Shown piece after piece: positions 22,419 to 33,210 of a stretch of 64,000 bases of DNA (positions within the stretch are counted from its first letter, which is position 1; each line of letters begins with the position of its first letter). The stretch spans positions 16,448,950 to 16,512,949 of the forward strand of contig NC_030857.1 of the NCBI RefSeq assembly GCF_000208745.1. Reading direction: 5' to 3'. This DNA comes from Theobroma cacao (Eukaryota > Streptophyta > Magnoliopsida > Malvales > Malvaceae). The notes under the pieces are model-generated. The model searched no databases. It saw only the letters and a program-made list of their open reading frames with translations, and was not told where the DNA came from. Both the position numbers and the translations under genes were made by a program.

Positions 22419-24902
22419 TGTAAAGCCCAACCTTATAAAATATTTGTCATGACATACATGTAATGGATAGCATGTTTGCATGCTAGAAGAGTCCCGAAAA
22501 ATTTACAAAATCGGTATTGTACCTAGAGGTACAACAAAGTTTATTTAAGCCTCGAACTAGATCAAATAGAGATTTCAGGGTGAAATTGAAAATTTTACAA
22601 ACCATGAATGATTTAAAATGGTGATTTGGAGTTCGAAGATCAATTTGGAGTCAAACCGAAAATTTCACTATCTAGGGGTAAAATGGTAATTTTGCCACTC
22701 GAGGACAAAATGAGAAATTTTTGAAAGATTTTGATAACATTGGACTTATTGGAGTATGATTTAAGGTTGAAAAGTGAAAAATTGTAATCCCGGTATTTTT
22801 CGGAGCATAGGGGTAAAATGATAATTTTACCACCCTAGTGGCAAAATTGTAATTTTACACCACCAACACTTGTCATGCTCATAGAATTCATCCATTGACT
22901 TTTTATGTTATGGATAAGTGAGAAAATATATGTGGTGGAGATAAAAAGTTCAAATTTTTAAAGTTTTAAAAATGGACCAATAATAAAATGACACTTGTCA
23001 AGCTTAGAATATTTTTTTTTTCCTTTAAAAATCAGCCTATAAACCTCTCAATTCTCTCCAAATATTCAGCCAAGTAAGGAAAAGAGGGAAACAAGGAAAG
23101 AACAAACCCTAGGTGGAGAATTTCAAGAGAAAAAGTGTGGAAAATCAAGAAAAACAAGTGAAAAAGGTAGGATTTCTCAATTTAAACTTGAAATCTATTT
23201 TTCTTAAGCATTTCTCCTTATTTTTCATAGTTAAATTTCATGTTTTTATAGTGAATTCATGGCTAGCAGAATGGATATGGAAAGAGAATGATGTTGGATT
23301 GATTTGATTTCAAGTTATGTTAGTGTTTGTAGTTAGTTTACTATGTCTAGAAGCAAAACAACAAGAAAAGAATTCATTTTCCCCATCACCCATCAATGGC
23401 CGAACCTACCTTGTATTGAGTGAGGATGAATTTGATTTTTTTTATTTTAAGAGAATTGGTTAGAAAATGATGAATTATGGTGTGGAAAAGTAATAGGAAA
23501 AATCACGGTGTTAATGCACCATTATTGACCGAAAAGTCTAAGAAGAAAAGTGAAGATGGTTTTGTTAAATTTTACGTAATTTGAATTGTGTTTGGGGAAT
23601 TAAGGTATTGGAAAAGAAATGGAGCAATTTGGAGCTAAATTGGACGCGTTGGCCAATTAATCGGGGTGATAAGACGAATTAGGCCGATACGAGTTTAGAT
23701 GGTTACCCGTGCATTTTGCATTCCATATCATGCATTAGTAGTCTAAATTAGTTTAATTTCGATTTAGTACCAATGTAGTAAGTTTCTCGATTATGTACTA
23801 TGTCAAGGTGGTGAGTCTTCCGATAAAGGCAAAGAAATTGCATCTGAGGACCAATAGTCAAAGTACTTCGAAAATCCGCACTCTAGACATTATGAGTAAC
23901 CTTATCATCATCTTGATTATCTGAAGTGAATTTTAATTCATTTTTGTGATTTTATGGAAAATGAGTTTAAATGGTAAATCTTTATGTTTTAAAAGTAAAA
24001 TGTGATTAAATGAAATGATTTTATAAAATTGTCTTGAAATTGAATGATGGTTTTGGAAAATGGAGTAATTGGAGACTAATTGCCGTGTTGTAAATTATGG
24101 TTTGAATTGAATGGCTTTTGATAATGTGGGCATAAGTGGCTGGATTTGGTAAATGTGCTGAAAATGTATGAACTGTTGTTTTGCCTTGACATGCTGTGTT
24201 GTAAAATAATTACCACGTCATGCTGTTGGAATTTTATTGATTTGGTGGATATCAATTAGCTTACTACAGTGGGCGAGTTTCTGTGGACCAGCCTATTAGA
24301 GGGGCACGGTAAACCCCGTTATATCTTACCTCAGTATGAGAGGCGAGGATGGATTACTCCTGAGGTTAACACTTTAGAGTTCACTTCATGCAAAATCACC
24401 ACGTGAGGGTGAACTCGGCCAACGCCAAGGAACGGCTATGTTTTCAAAATAAATACGGCTATGTTTTATCTGTCTTCATTTACTCAACTTTAAATATTTT
24501 AGATGATATTTGTTTACTCACGGGGATTATATAATCTCACCACCCTCACTTCAACCCATTTCAGGTTCAGGATAGTCTATAGATAGCACATTTTGTTGAG
24601 GACTAGCATTGGATTTGCATCTTCCAAACTATAGGTTCACAGTCTTTCTTACTTTTGGTTATTCGATGGCCCACTCGTTACTGTAAATTAAATTAAATAC
24701 TCTGATTTACTGTATTACAGTATATATGAATTTATTTTGCTTTTACACTATAAAAATTATTTATGCAATGTTCTAAAAATATTGTTTTATGAGAAACTGA
24801 TATTAAAGCCTTGCGGGTTCCGATTGGCATTTCGGGTAATGAGTGTCTATCGAGACACCGCGGGGGTTGTCACGGGCTCGAGGGGAGTACCGGGTCGTGA
24901 CA
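22419..24902 (+). mobile_element. 2.48-kb solo LTR, TSD GATTR
   Basis: It starts TGTAAAGCCCAACC and ends GGGTCGTGACA. Flanks are GATTG (22414-22418) and GATTA (24903-24907), one mismatch. It is collinear with 16806-19752, sharing 'gtattgtacctag.ggtacaa', 'gcctattagaggggcac' and 'cgggctcgaggggagtaccggg'. It is the same LTR family with internal deletions. No internal domain is present. Confidence 0.85.
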
Positions 24903-24907
24903 GATTA

Positions 24908-26972
24908 TGGAACGAACAACCTTTTGCTTGAGAACATTTCTCAAGTCTTAATACCTTTAAAAAGGGTTTGGTTTAGTGAGTTTGATTTGCATCTAAGATG
25001 CACCATAGTGACAGATTATTAGCCATGTATATAAATTATGTCTAAATAGATAAAATAAAGCAATAAGTAAATATCATGCATAAACTATTTAAAACAAGGT
25101 TTTAAAATTTTAAATAGTTATTCCACTATTTTCTACAAGATGATAACCCTCTATATCACCTCGAAAGATCTCTACTAGGATTCTCTTAGTGGGTTAAGAT
25201 CCCATTTATCTAGTCATGGCCTTGAGTGTGCTCAACAAACCATGATAGATGGATTAGGTAGGTAACTGAGCTTACCCATTGTATCTCTGTTTAACTCCTA
25301 GATCAACTAGGTGACAACACATTGCCTAAACATATCATATATGTTTTGCCTAGCCTTTGCCTCTAGTCTCATAATAATCAAGTTTCCAAGCATCTAGATT
25401 TTATGAAACTAGTTGAGTAAGACCCACCAATAGCTCAAACATACTCATGTAAAAGTGTGACCTTGAGTGTGCTCAACAAGTCTCCAATTAAAAGAGCAAC
25501 CAGTTATCTTGCCATATGGTGGAAGGTAACTTGCTCATACATGGCATGTGACTCAATATATAATGAGGGATTTTGTTTTTGCCTTTATTAGGGTCTCATC
25601 TTTGCATGCATAGCATTTATTAAATCGTATAAAATAAATCTATCACATGTATACTACTTTGCATTGCATAGCATTTATTAAATTGTATAAAATAAATCTA
25701 TCACATGCATACTACTTTGGATGATTATGGTCTTTAACTATACTAATTTCCTTGAGCCATCAAAGGAAACTAACTTGGTCAAACCTAGGGGATTACATAT
25801 AAGAGTCTTCAAAATTTGCTTGTAATCGCTTTGTCCTTCTTGGTGCCTTGGATCTCCATCGTCAATTTTTTCAAAATTCAATTCCTAATCTATCCTAATT
25901 CTAATTACATTTGAATGTAGAAACCTCGAGTTACATTCGAAGGGAGTAAGATAAGGAAAGAATTTTACAAACCGAGATAAAAAGTTAAGGCAAGACATGT
26001 AGGCCCTATTTCAAAAATACCAAGAATATACATTCAACCATAACATAATCTTATTGGCCAAAGTCCATAATTATCCACATATAGTCATCAATATGAATAA
26101 AATTTAAAGACATGTCTCATCCAAATTGTTAATCATATAAGGTATTTAAGATTAGCAATTTTCAACATTTGAATTTTGCTAATTTCAAATTTTCGAGTAA
26201 CCATTTAATTCTATATATATGGAAACTTCTTTCATATATGGTAAGTATTACTAAACAAAATTAGTAATTTATCCATATGTAATCTTCTTAGGATTAGAAT
26301 AAAATTTTTATTACAAATTACAAATTAAAACAATTTTAATTTGTACTCCTAAACATTTTATACAACCTATTATTAATCTCATTTAATTAAACATTGAATG
26401 TCTATTATTATCTAATCTTATTAGGAAATGTCTTAGACAATTTAATCTTTAAATTTAATGTCAAAGTAGAATTATCTTCTTGTAAGAAGTCAATTCAAAA
26501 CAAAATTTGTCCATAAATATACAGACTCTCACTACTACTAAGAATCTAATTCCTAAATTAATGTTGTCTTAAATTATTTAAATTTTGAAACCCTTAAATT
26601 AAGGAATCACATTCCACAATTTATTAAATAAATTATCAATCTTTATGGAACATATTCCATAAATATTTAATAGGATAATGAAGATATTTTAACTTCCATA
26701 GTTTTAGAAATCTCATTTCTTTATTTGTGTATGTTAATGCATCATTTTTGACATCCTTAATTTTAGGAATCATATTCCTTAAATTAAATGTCTCAAAAAA
26801 TCAACATAACTATAGAACTAATTCCATAATTTATCCTCAGCCAATTAATTAATTTAATTGATCATTTATTGGTGTAAAATTCGGACAAATTCTATGTCTT
26901 AACCAAGACAATGTCCTGCTGCAAACAATAGCAGACATGTCTGAATTACGTGGCAGTATGGTGGTGTATATT
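24908..26972 (-). other. Internal region of the large element (middle), no gene
   Basis: Low-complexity AT-rich sequence. It has short inverted motifs of the form GGAATnnnATTCC, repeated between about 26580 and 26840, and a 58-bp tandem duplication at 25607-25723. No reading frame with a retrotransposon motif was found. Confidence 0.5.
25607..25723. repeat. 58-bp tandem duplication
   Basis: The segment 'tagcatttattaaat...ctatcacatg' occurs twice in direct tandem (starts 25611 and 25669) with about three mismatches. Confidence 0.9.
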
Positions 26973-27803
26973 TAGGAATTTAATTCCAATAAAATTTATC
27001 CTGATAGATAACTCATGGAACTATTCCAGAATAAGTTTTCAGGATTTTAGAAAGTGATTTGTCCATTCAAAAATTCAAAAACCGTGACCTTTATTTACAG
27101 GTAGAAGAATTGGTTTTTTAGACATTTTGAAATTCTTTGTGACTAAAAATTAGGAATTTAATTCCTAATAAAATTTATCCTGATAGATAACTTATGGAAA
27201 TATTTGAGAATAAATTTTTAGGATTTTATGAGGTGATTTGGCCATTCAAAAAATTCAAAAACGGCGACCTTTATCTGCAGGTGGCAGAATCAATTTTTAA
27301 GAACTTTTGAAATTCTTTGTGACTCAAAATTAGAAATTTAATTCCTAATAAAATTTATCCTGATATATAACTCATGGAACTATTCCATAATATTTTTTCA
27401 GGGTTTTAGGAGATGCATTTGGTTGTCAAAAAAATTAAAAGCCATGACCTTTATCTACAGAGGCAGTTTCGGTTTTATCTTTCTTTTAAAGCCATTTGGT
27501 GGCATAAAATCAGGAATTTAATTCCCAATTAAATTTTCTTTGATAGAAAACTTATGCAACAATTCCATAGTAATTTTCTAGGATTTTAGTAAATGTTTTT
27601 GACTATCAAAAAAATCCAAAACCATGGCTTGCTGTTGTAAAGGCAGCAATGGTTTTGACTCCACAAACTTAGTTTTATGAAGGCTTAGTTCTAGGGATTT
27701 AAATCCTTAAAATTCTTGACAACAATTTGGATAATTTATGGAACCTTTCCATAAAAAATCCTCAGTCAATTGGTGCAACTAATTACACAAATTTAGGCCT
27801 TTC
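26973..27803. repeat. Tandem array with about 180-bp period, 4.6 units
   Basis: Units start at about 26973, 27151, 27331, 27511 and 27692 (periods 178, 180, 180 and 181). Each begins with TAGGAATTTAATTCC-like palindromes, followed by 'aaaatttatcctgatagata' and 'tcaggattttag', then 'accgtgacctttat'. Divergence rises toward the right. The last unit is cut at 27803 by an inserted LTR. Related sequence ('ctgctacaaacaatagc') reappears after that LTR at 29669, so the array was longer. Confidence 0.85.
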
Positions 27804-29654
27804 TGTTGGGATGAGCCCTACAGCCAATTGGGATTGGTTGAGGCTTGATTCCAATCATGCAACAGTATCATTCATGTTAAATGATTAGAGGTTTTCCTTC
27901 ATCAATAAGACATTAATTATAATGAGTTATAAGTCTAATTGAATGAAGTCCATAAGATTAATATGCCTTGCAAGGAAACTGTAATGGGTTGCAGTTATTA
28001 GATTCCTATGCATCAAAGCATAATCTCAAAATGTTCCTGGTCAATGTATCATTGAGATTGGACATCAATGATGCTCAGAGACTGGTATATTCTATGTTCC
28101 TTACTTTGGAAGTAAGCAATCGATCTCATATATTGAAGTATAGAGATACTTAGAACTAGAATATAAGTGCTTGCGTAGAGGAGCAAGTTCACTGAACATG
28201 ACCTGCTATGAGAAGTGCATTTGGTAATACACTCTAGTATCTATGCAGCACTTCTCATGTGTCAGTTGTGTAAATACTCTCTAAACTTGAGACACCAGGT
28301 TGTCTTATGTGTGGAGTACTATGCTTTGATTTCATCCCTACGAGTGCCTAACCAAGGATGCCAAAACGGGATGCTTTTAGGTATAGTATGAAGCATGTGA
28401 AGGCAAATGAGTGGTCAAGATAGGAATCATCACCTCAAGTGTTTTAGAGGACATATCCTATCAATTCTTGGTTAACATTAGCTTATTGAAGTCCTTGGCC
28501 AAGGCGACATGGAGATTATGAAAAAGGTTTCATAACTCTCTATAAAGCTAATGCTATAATTGCAAGAACAAATATGGAGGTCAACAAAAGTAGACACTGT
28601 TCCAAGCTCTTATTATCTTCGAGATATATGATGAGGGAATGAATTACACTGATAGACTGTACATTGAAAGGTTGTCAAAGAACCCTTTGACTCTCCTAAC
28701 AATTGGGTGGCCATGATGCATTGCTAGATGCCAATCTTGGTCTATGGAATTGATTATAAACTAATTGATTGAAATTTATATTAATCAATTAATTCATTAA
28801 TCAATTCCATTGCCAACATGTTGGGAACCTAATGGGTCACACACAATAATTGCATTTGAATTAAATTGGGAGAGTGATGATTTAAGTTAGACTTAAATCA
28901 CATGCTAAGCAATTAACTTTTATAAACTTAATTAAAGAGTTTAATTAAGTTTTTGACATTATTATAAATAGTTATAATTATAAGGCCTTGATTGCAAAAT
29001 ATAAAGAAAATTAATTTTGATTTTAATTTTCAAAGACTTAATTAAAAGAGTTTAATTAAGTAATGGGCCCAATATTATAATGTGTTATAATATTGAGCGC
29101 TTAATTGTAAAATTGAAGTTATTTTAACATAACTATATAAGTCACCTTTTAACTATTTTTCATATGAGAGTTTTTCACTATTGAAGAAAATGTAGTTTTT
29201 GTCAAAAAAAGAAAAACGTTTTCTTTCTTTGCCACCACTCCCTTTGTGTGAAAGATAAAATTACTTATGAAGCAATTTTCAAGAGAGGTTTGGCTAAGAT
29301 TGTAAAAAGAAGAAAAGGGCAATTGTTGTCCTCTTTGCTAGCACAAAGTATAGTTAAAAACTCTTTCCTTTGTTGAAGGTTTAAGTGTAATCGTGTGTAT
29401 TACCAGTGGAGGCCAAGCACTTGATTGGCTAGGGTTTTTGCTCCTTGTGGTGCTCGCGGGATTGCTTCGGAAAGTGCCATAGTGATTACGAAATTACATG
29501 GCAAGGTAACTTTCTAAACTACAATTTATTTTGTGCCTTTATGTGTTAAATATCACCAAGGTGATCCATGGGTGGAGGCATGTTTTATTGTTTAGTTATA
29601 AAGTTTTTAATTTTCTTTCCGCTGCGTATTTTGAGCATGTTGCCAAGCCAAGCA
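27804..29654 (+). mobile_element. LTR of the same Copia-type family, opposite orientation
   Basis: It starts TGTTGGGATGAGCCC and follows the complement of 30175-32033 over its whole length, including 'ggttttccttcatcaataag' and 'gatccatgggtggaggcatg'. Its 3' end is less clear: after 'gagcatg' the sequence departs from the CCAAACCCATCA terminus, and I place the end at about 29654. I see no target-site duplication (CTTTC against AAATC). It is either a solo LTR whose ends decayed or the product of a rearrangement between copies. Confidence 0.7.
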
Positions 29655-30161
29655 AAATCGTGATTGTCACTGCTACAAACAATAGCTGTTTCAGCCATGT
29701 TTTAGTAACCTTACCTCCACTATTAGCCACACATAATCACCCATCTTGGAACATTTCCAATGTGTATTGATCCCATAATTTTCCTACATTTTATGAAGCA
29801 CTTAAACCTCACTTTTATGGCTGAAAATGGACCAATACCATGGCTGGACAGAATCGAATTCTGTCATTCAAATCATACCATAATGTCATGAGATCGAATC
29901 TTTATTTGCTAAATTAATTTGTGCATCTCATGCACTTGTTAATCTACAATATTTTGACATTAAAATGAGATTAGTATTACAACAAATAAATTTTAAAATT
30001 TATAACTAAAATTTATTTAGAAATCAAAATAACTAGAACAAATTGTAAAACTTTAAAACTTCCTACTTTGTGTAGAACAAAACTTGAACACCTCACATTT
30101 CTTTTCAACAAGGCATTAACAACAATAGACATTAAAATGTGTTAAACTCGAACCAAGGAAG
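29655..30161 (-). other. Internal region of the large element next to the primer site, no gene
   Basis: AT-rich 5' leader region. The left part resembles repeat-array sequence from 26900-26960. No coding frame was seen (the frame at 29531-29770 is mainly LTR). Confidence 0.5.
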
Positions 30162-30173
30162 GCTCTGATACCA
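30162..30173 (-). other. Primer-binding site (initiator tRNA-Met type)
   Basis: The minus strand reads TGGTATCAGAGC one base after the LTR end ...CCCATCA. This is the standard 12-base complement of the plant initiator tRNA-Met 3' end, and it fixes the minus-strand orientation of the element. Confidence 0.9.
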
Positions 30174-30174
30174 T

Positions 30175-32033
30175 TGATGGGTTTGGCTACGGACGGCATG
30201 CTCCAAATACGTAGCAGAAAGAAAATTAAAACTTTATAACTAAAGCAACCAAAGCATGCCTCCACCCATGGATCACTTGGGTGATATTTAACATATAAAA
30301 GTACAAAATAAATTATTATTCAGAAAGTTACCTTGCCAAGTAATTTTATAATCATAATGGCACTTCCCGAAGCAATCCCACGAACACCACGAAGAGCAAA
30401 AACCCTAGCCAATCAAATGATTGGCCTCCAACGGTAAGACACACGATTGCACCTGAACCTTAAACAAAATAGGGAGTTTTTAACTATACTTTGTGCTAAA
30501 AAAGATGACACCATTTGTCCTTTTATTCTTTTTCACAATCTTAGCTGAACCTCTCTTAAAAATTGCTTCATAAGCAATTTTATCTTTCACACGAAGGGAG
30601 TGGTGGTAAAGAGAGAAAGCGCTTTTTGTTTCAAACAAAATTAGGTTTTTTTCAATTGTGAAAAACTATCATATGAAAAATAATTAACACATGACTTATA
30701 TAGTTAGGTTAAAATAACTTCAATTTTGCAATTAAGCCCTCAATATTATAACACATTATAATATTTGGCCTATTACTTAAATAAACTCTTTTAATTAAGT
30801 CCTTGGAAATTAAAATCGAAATTGATTTCCTTTACATTTCATAATCAAGGCCTTATAATTATAACTATTTATAATTATGTCTAAAACTAAATTAAACTCT
30901 TTTAATTAAGTTTATAGAAGTTAATTACCGAGCATGTGATTTAGGTCTAACTTAAATCATCACTCTTCTAATTTAATTCAAATGCAATTATTGTGTGCGA
31001 CCCATTAAGTTCCTAACATGTTGGCAATGAAATTAATTAATGACTTAATTGATTAATATAAATTTTAATCAATTAATTTATAATCAATTCCATAGACCAA
31101 GATTGGCATTTAGCAATGCATCATGGCCATCCAATTATTAAGAGAGTTAAGGGATTCTTTGACAACCTTTCAGTGTATAGTCTATCAGTGTAATTCATTC
31201 CCTCATCATATATCTCGAAAATGATAAGAGCTTGGTACAATGTCTGCTCTTATTGATCTTCATATTCGTTCCTGCAGTTATAGCATTAGCTTTATAGAGA
31301 GTTATGAAACATTTTTCATAATCTTCATGTCGCCTTGGCCAAGGACTTCAATAAGCTACTATTAACCAAGACCTGATAAGATATGTCCTCTAAAGTACTT
31401 GAGGTGATGATTCCTATCTTGACCACTTATTTGCCTTAACATGCTTCGTACTATACCCAAAAGCATCCTGTTTTGGCATCTTTGGTTAGGCATCCGTAAG
31501 GATGAAATCAAAGCATAACACTCCACATATAAGACAACCTGATGTCTCAAGTCTATGGAGTATTTACACAACTGACAAATGAGAAGTGTTGCATAGACAA
31601 TAGAGTATATTACCAAATGCACTTCTCATAGCGGGTCATGTTCAGTGAACTTGCTCTCCTAGGCAAGCACCTATATTCTAGTTTCAAGTATCTCTATACT
31701 TCAATCTATGAGATCGATTACTTACTTTCAAAGTAAAGAATATAGAATATACCAGTCTTTAAGCATCATTGATGTCCAATCTCAATGATACATTGACCAA
31801 GAATATTTTGAGATTATGCTTTGATGCATAGGGATCTCATAACTACAACCCATTGCAGTTCCTTTGCAAGGCATATTAATCTCATGGACTTCATCCAATT
31901 AGACTTATAACTCATTATAATTTATGTCTTATTGATGAAGGAAAACCTCTAATCATTCAACATCAATGATATTATTGCATGATTGGAATCAAGCCTTAAC
32001 CAATCTCAATTGACTGCAGGGCTCATCCCAACA
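30175..32033 (-). repeat. 5' LTR of the large element (intact, 1.86 kb)
   Basis: On the minus strand it runs from TGTTGGGATGAGCCCTGCAG to GTAGCCAAACCCATCA. It is the uninterrupted reference copy for the split LTR at 15833-20636 and the inverted LTR at 27804-29654. Confidence 0.9.
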
Positions 32034-32620
32034 ATATTCATGTAATTAGCCCAACACAAGACACAAGCAGTATTAAGATGTTTTAAGCTTTAATTTATCT
32101 TTGAATTTTGTAATTCAATCTTGGACATACTAATTATTAATTTCTATGCCACTAGCCTATAAAATTCAAACCAAATCAGATGAAATTTCAATCCCCTCTC
32201 TCTAAAAATTCAATCATTTGCTTTTTATCCAAATACATTGATTGGTTGAGTTGTTGAAAAGTCACATGCAAAGTGCCCCTAATCCCAAATATTTGCAAAT
32301 TATATGACACTCAAATTAAAATCAAATAATTAATTTGATAATTAATTTTTTAAAAAAAATACGTAATTAAGTATTCAAATTTTTTTTCTGTTAATCATTT
32401 TAATATGCATTTTATTAATGTCCCAATGACCAATAAATACATGATAGTATACACATTTTGAACTATTGGTGTTCAATTTTATGAGAAGTTTGGTTCTTTA
32501 GAGATTTGGATAGGTGATTTTAAACTCAAATTTTATAAAGTTGGGGCAATTTGATTCTCCCAATCTCTTTTTCAAATATCCTCCTAAAAATTTCAGGGGC
32601 TTTGGTTATAATAAAAGGAA
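32034..32620. other. Intergenic, no gene seen
   Basis: AT-rich sequence starting with the ATATT duplication of the adjacent element. Nothing recognisable otherwise. Confidence 0.5.
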
Positions 32621-33075
32621 GGGTAAAATACCCCAACCTCTTAAGTTTTAATCAAAATTCTAAGCAAGTTTATTAGTTTTCAAAATAGACACTCTGTTCA
32701 AAAAAAATTTTTTCACTAGACACATAGGTCTAGCCGTTAGTTTGATGAGGTGGCAATACTAAAATGATAATTTTCCCCTTTATTAATTTTAAAAATTACT
32801 AATATATAATTCTTATTATTTTTTATTATTTTTTATTAAGTAAAAAAAAAGAGAGGAGCACCGATCAGTGCTCCCCTCTCTTGAGGAGTTGGGGAGCACT
32901 GGACGTTTTTTAAAAATATAATAATAATTTTTTAAATTAATAAAGAAAAAGGGTATTTTAGTTTCATCACATGTTAATAATGTTTACACTTTTAGAACAG
33001 AGTGTTCATTTTGAAAACTAATAGACTCATTTGAAATTTTGATTAAAACTTAGAAACGTAAAGATATTTTATTCT
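32621..33075. mobile_element. Fold-back TIR element, family A, copy 2
   Basis: The left arm 'gggtaaaatacc...ttttaatcaaaattc' and right arm 'attttgattaaaact...aagatattttatt' are inverted copies. Within them, 'caaaatagacactctgttc' pairs with 'gaacagagtgttcattttg'. The core, 'agaggagcaccgatcagtgctcccctct', is itself a near-perfect palindrome. Confidence 0.85.
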
Positions 33076-33150
33076 AAAAATAAAGTCAGGTTTATATATA
33101 TATATNTGAAAATATTAAATGTATATTATATTTTTTGATAAATTTAAAAA

Positions 33151-33210
33151 TAATATATATTATTATATATATATATATATATATATATAGTATATATATA
33201 TATATATATA
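33151..33210. repeat. (AT)n microsatellite
   Basis: Two long AT runs. A lone undetermined base (N) lies close by at 33106. Confidence 0.9.

Larger units (their letters stand above)
15833..32033 (-). mobile_element. Large Copia-type retrotransposon derivative (LARD-like), nested, TSD RTATT
   Basis: The minus-strand element has its 5' LTR at 30175-32033 and 3' LTR at 15833 to about 20636 (interrupted). A primer-binding site matching initiator tRNA-Met lies just inside the 5' LTR. 'ttggctttgtgctagtgaga' just before the 3' LTR is the usual Copia lead-in to the polypurine tract. Flanks are GTATT (15828-15832) and ATATT (32034-32038), a 4/5 match. Subtracting three later insertions leaves about 5.2 kb internal and about 8.9 kb in all. 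No gag or pol motif could be read in the internal part, and it carries tandem repeats. It therefore looks like a large non-coding derivative, although strong decay is the alternative. Confidence 0.75.

Noticed and set aside
16806..24902. Interpreting 16806-19752 and 22419-24902 as the two LTRs of one element
   Set aside because: Each has its own target-site duplication (GTTAA; GATTG/GATTA), and the DNA between them belongs to the older Copia-type element.
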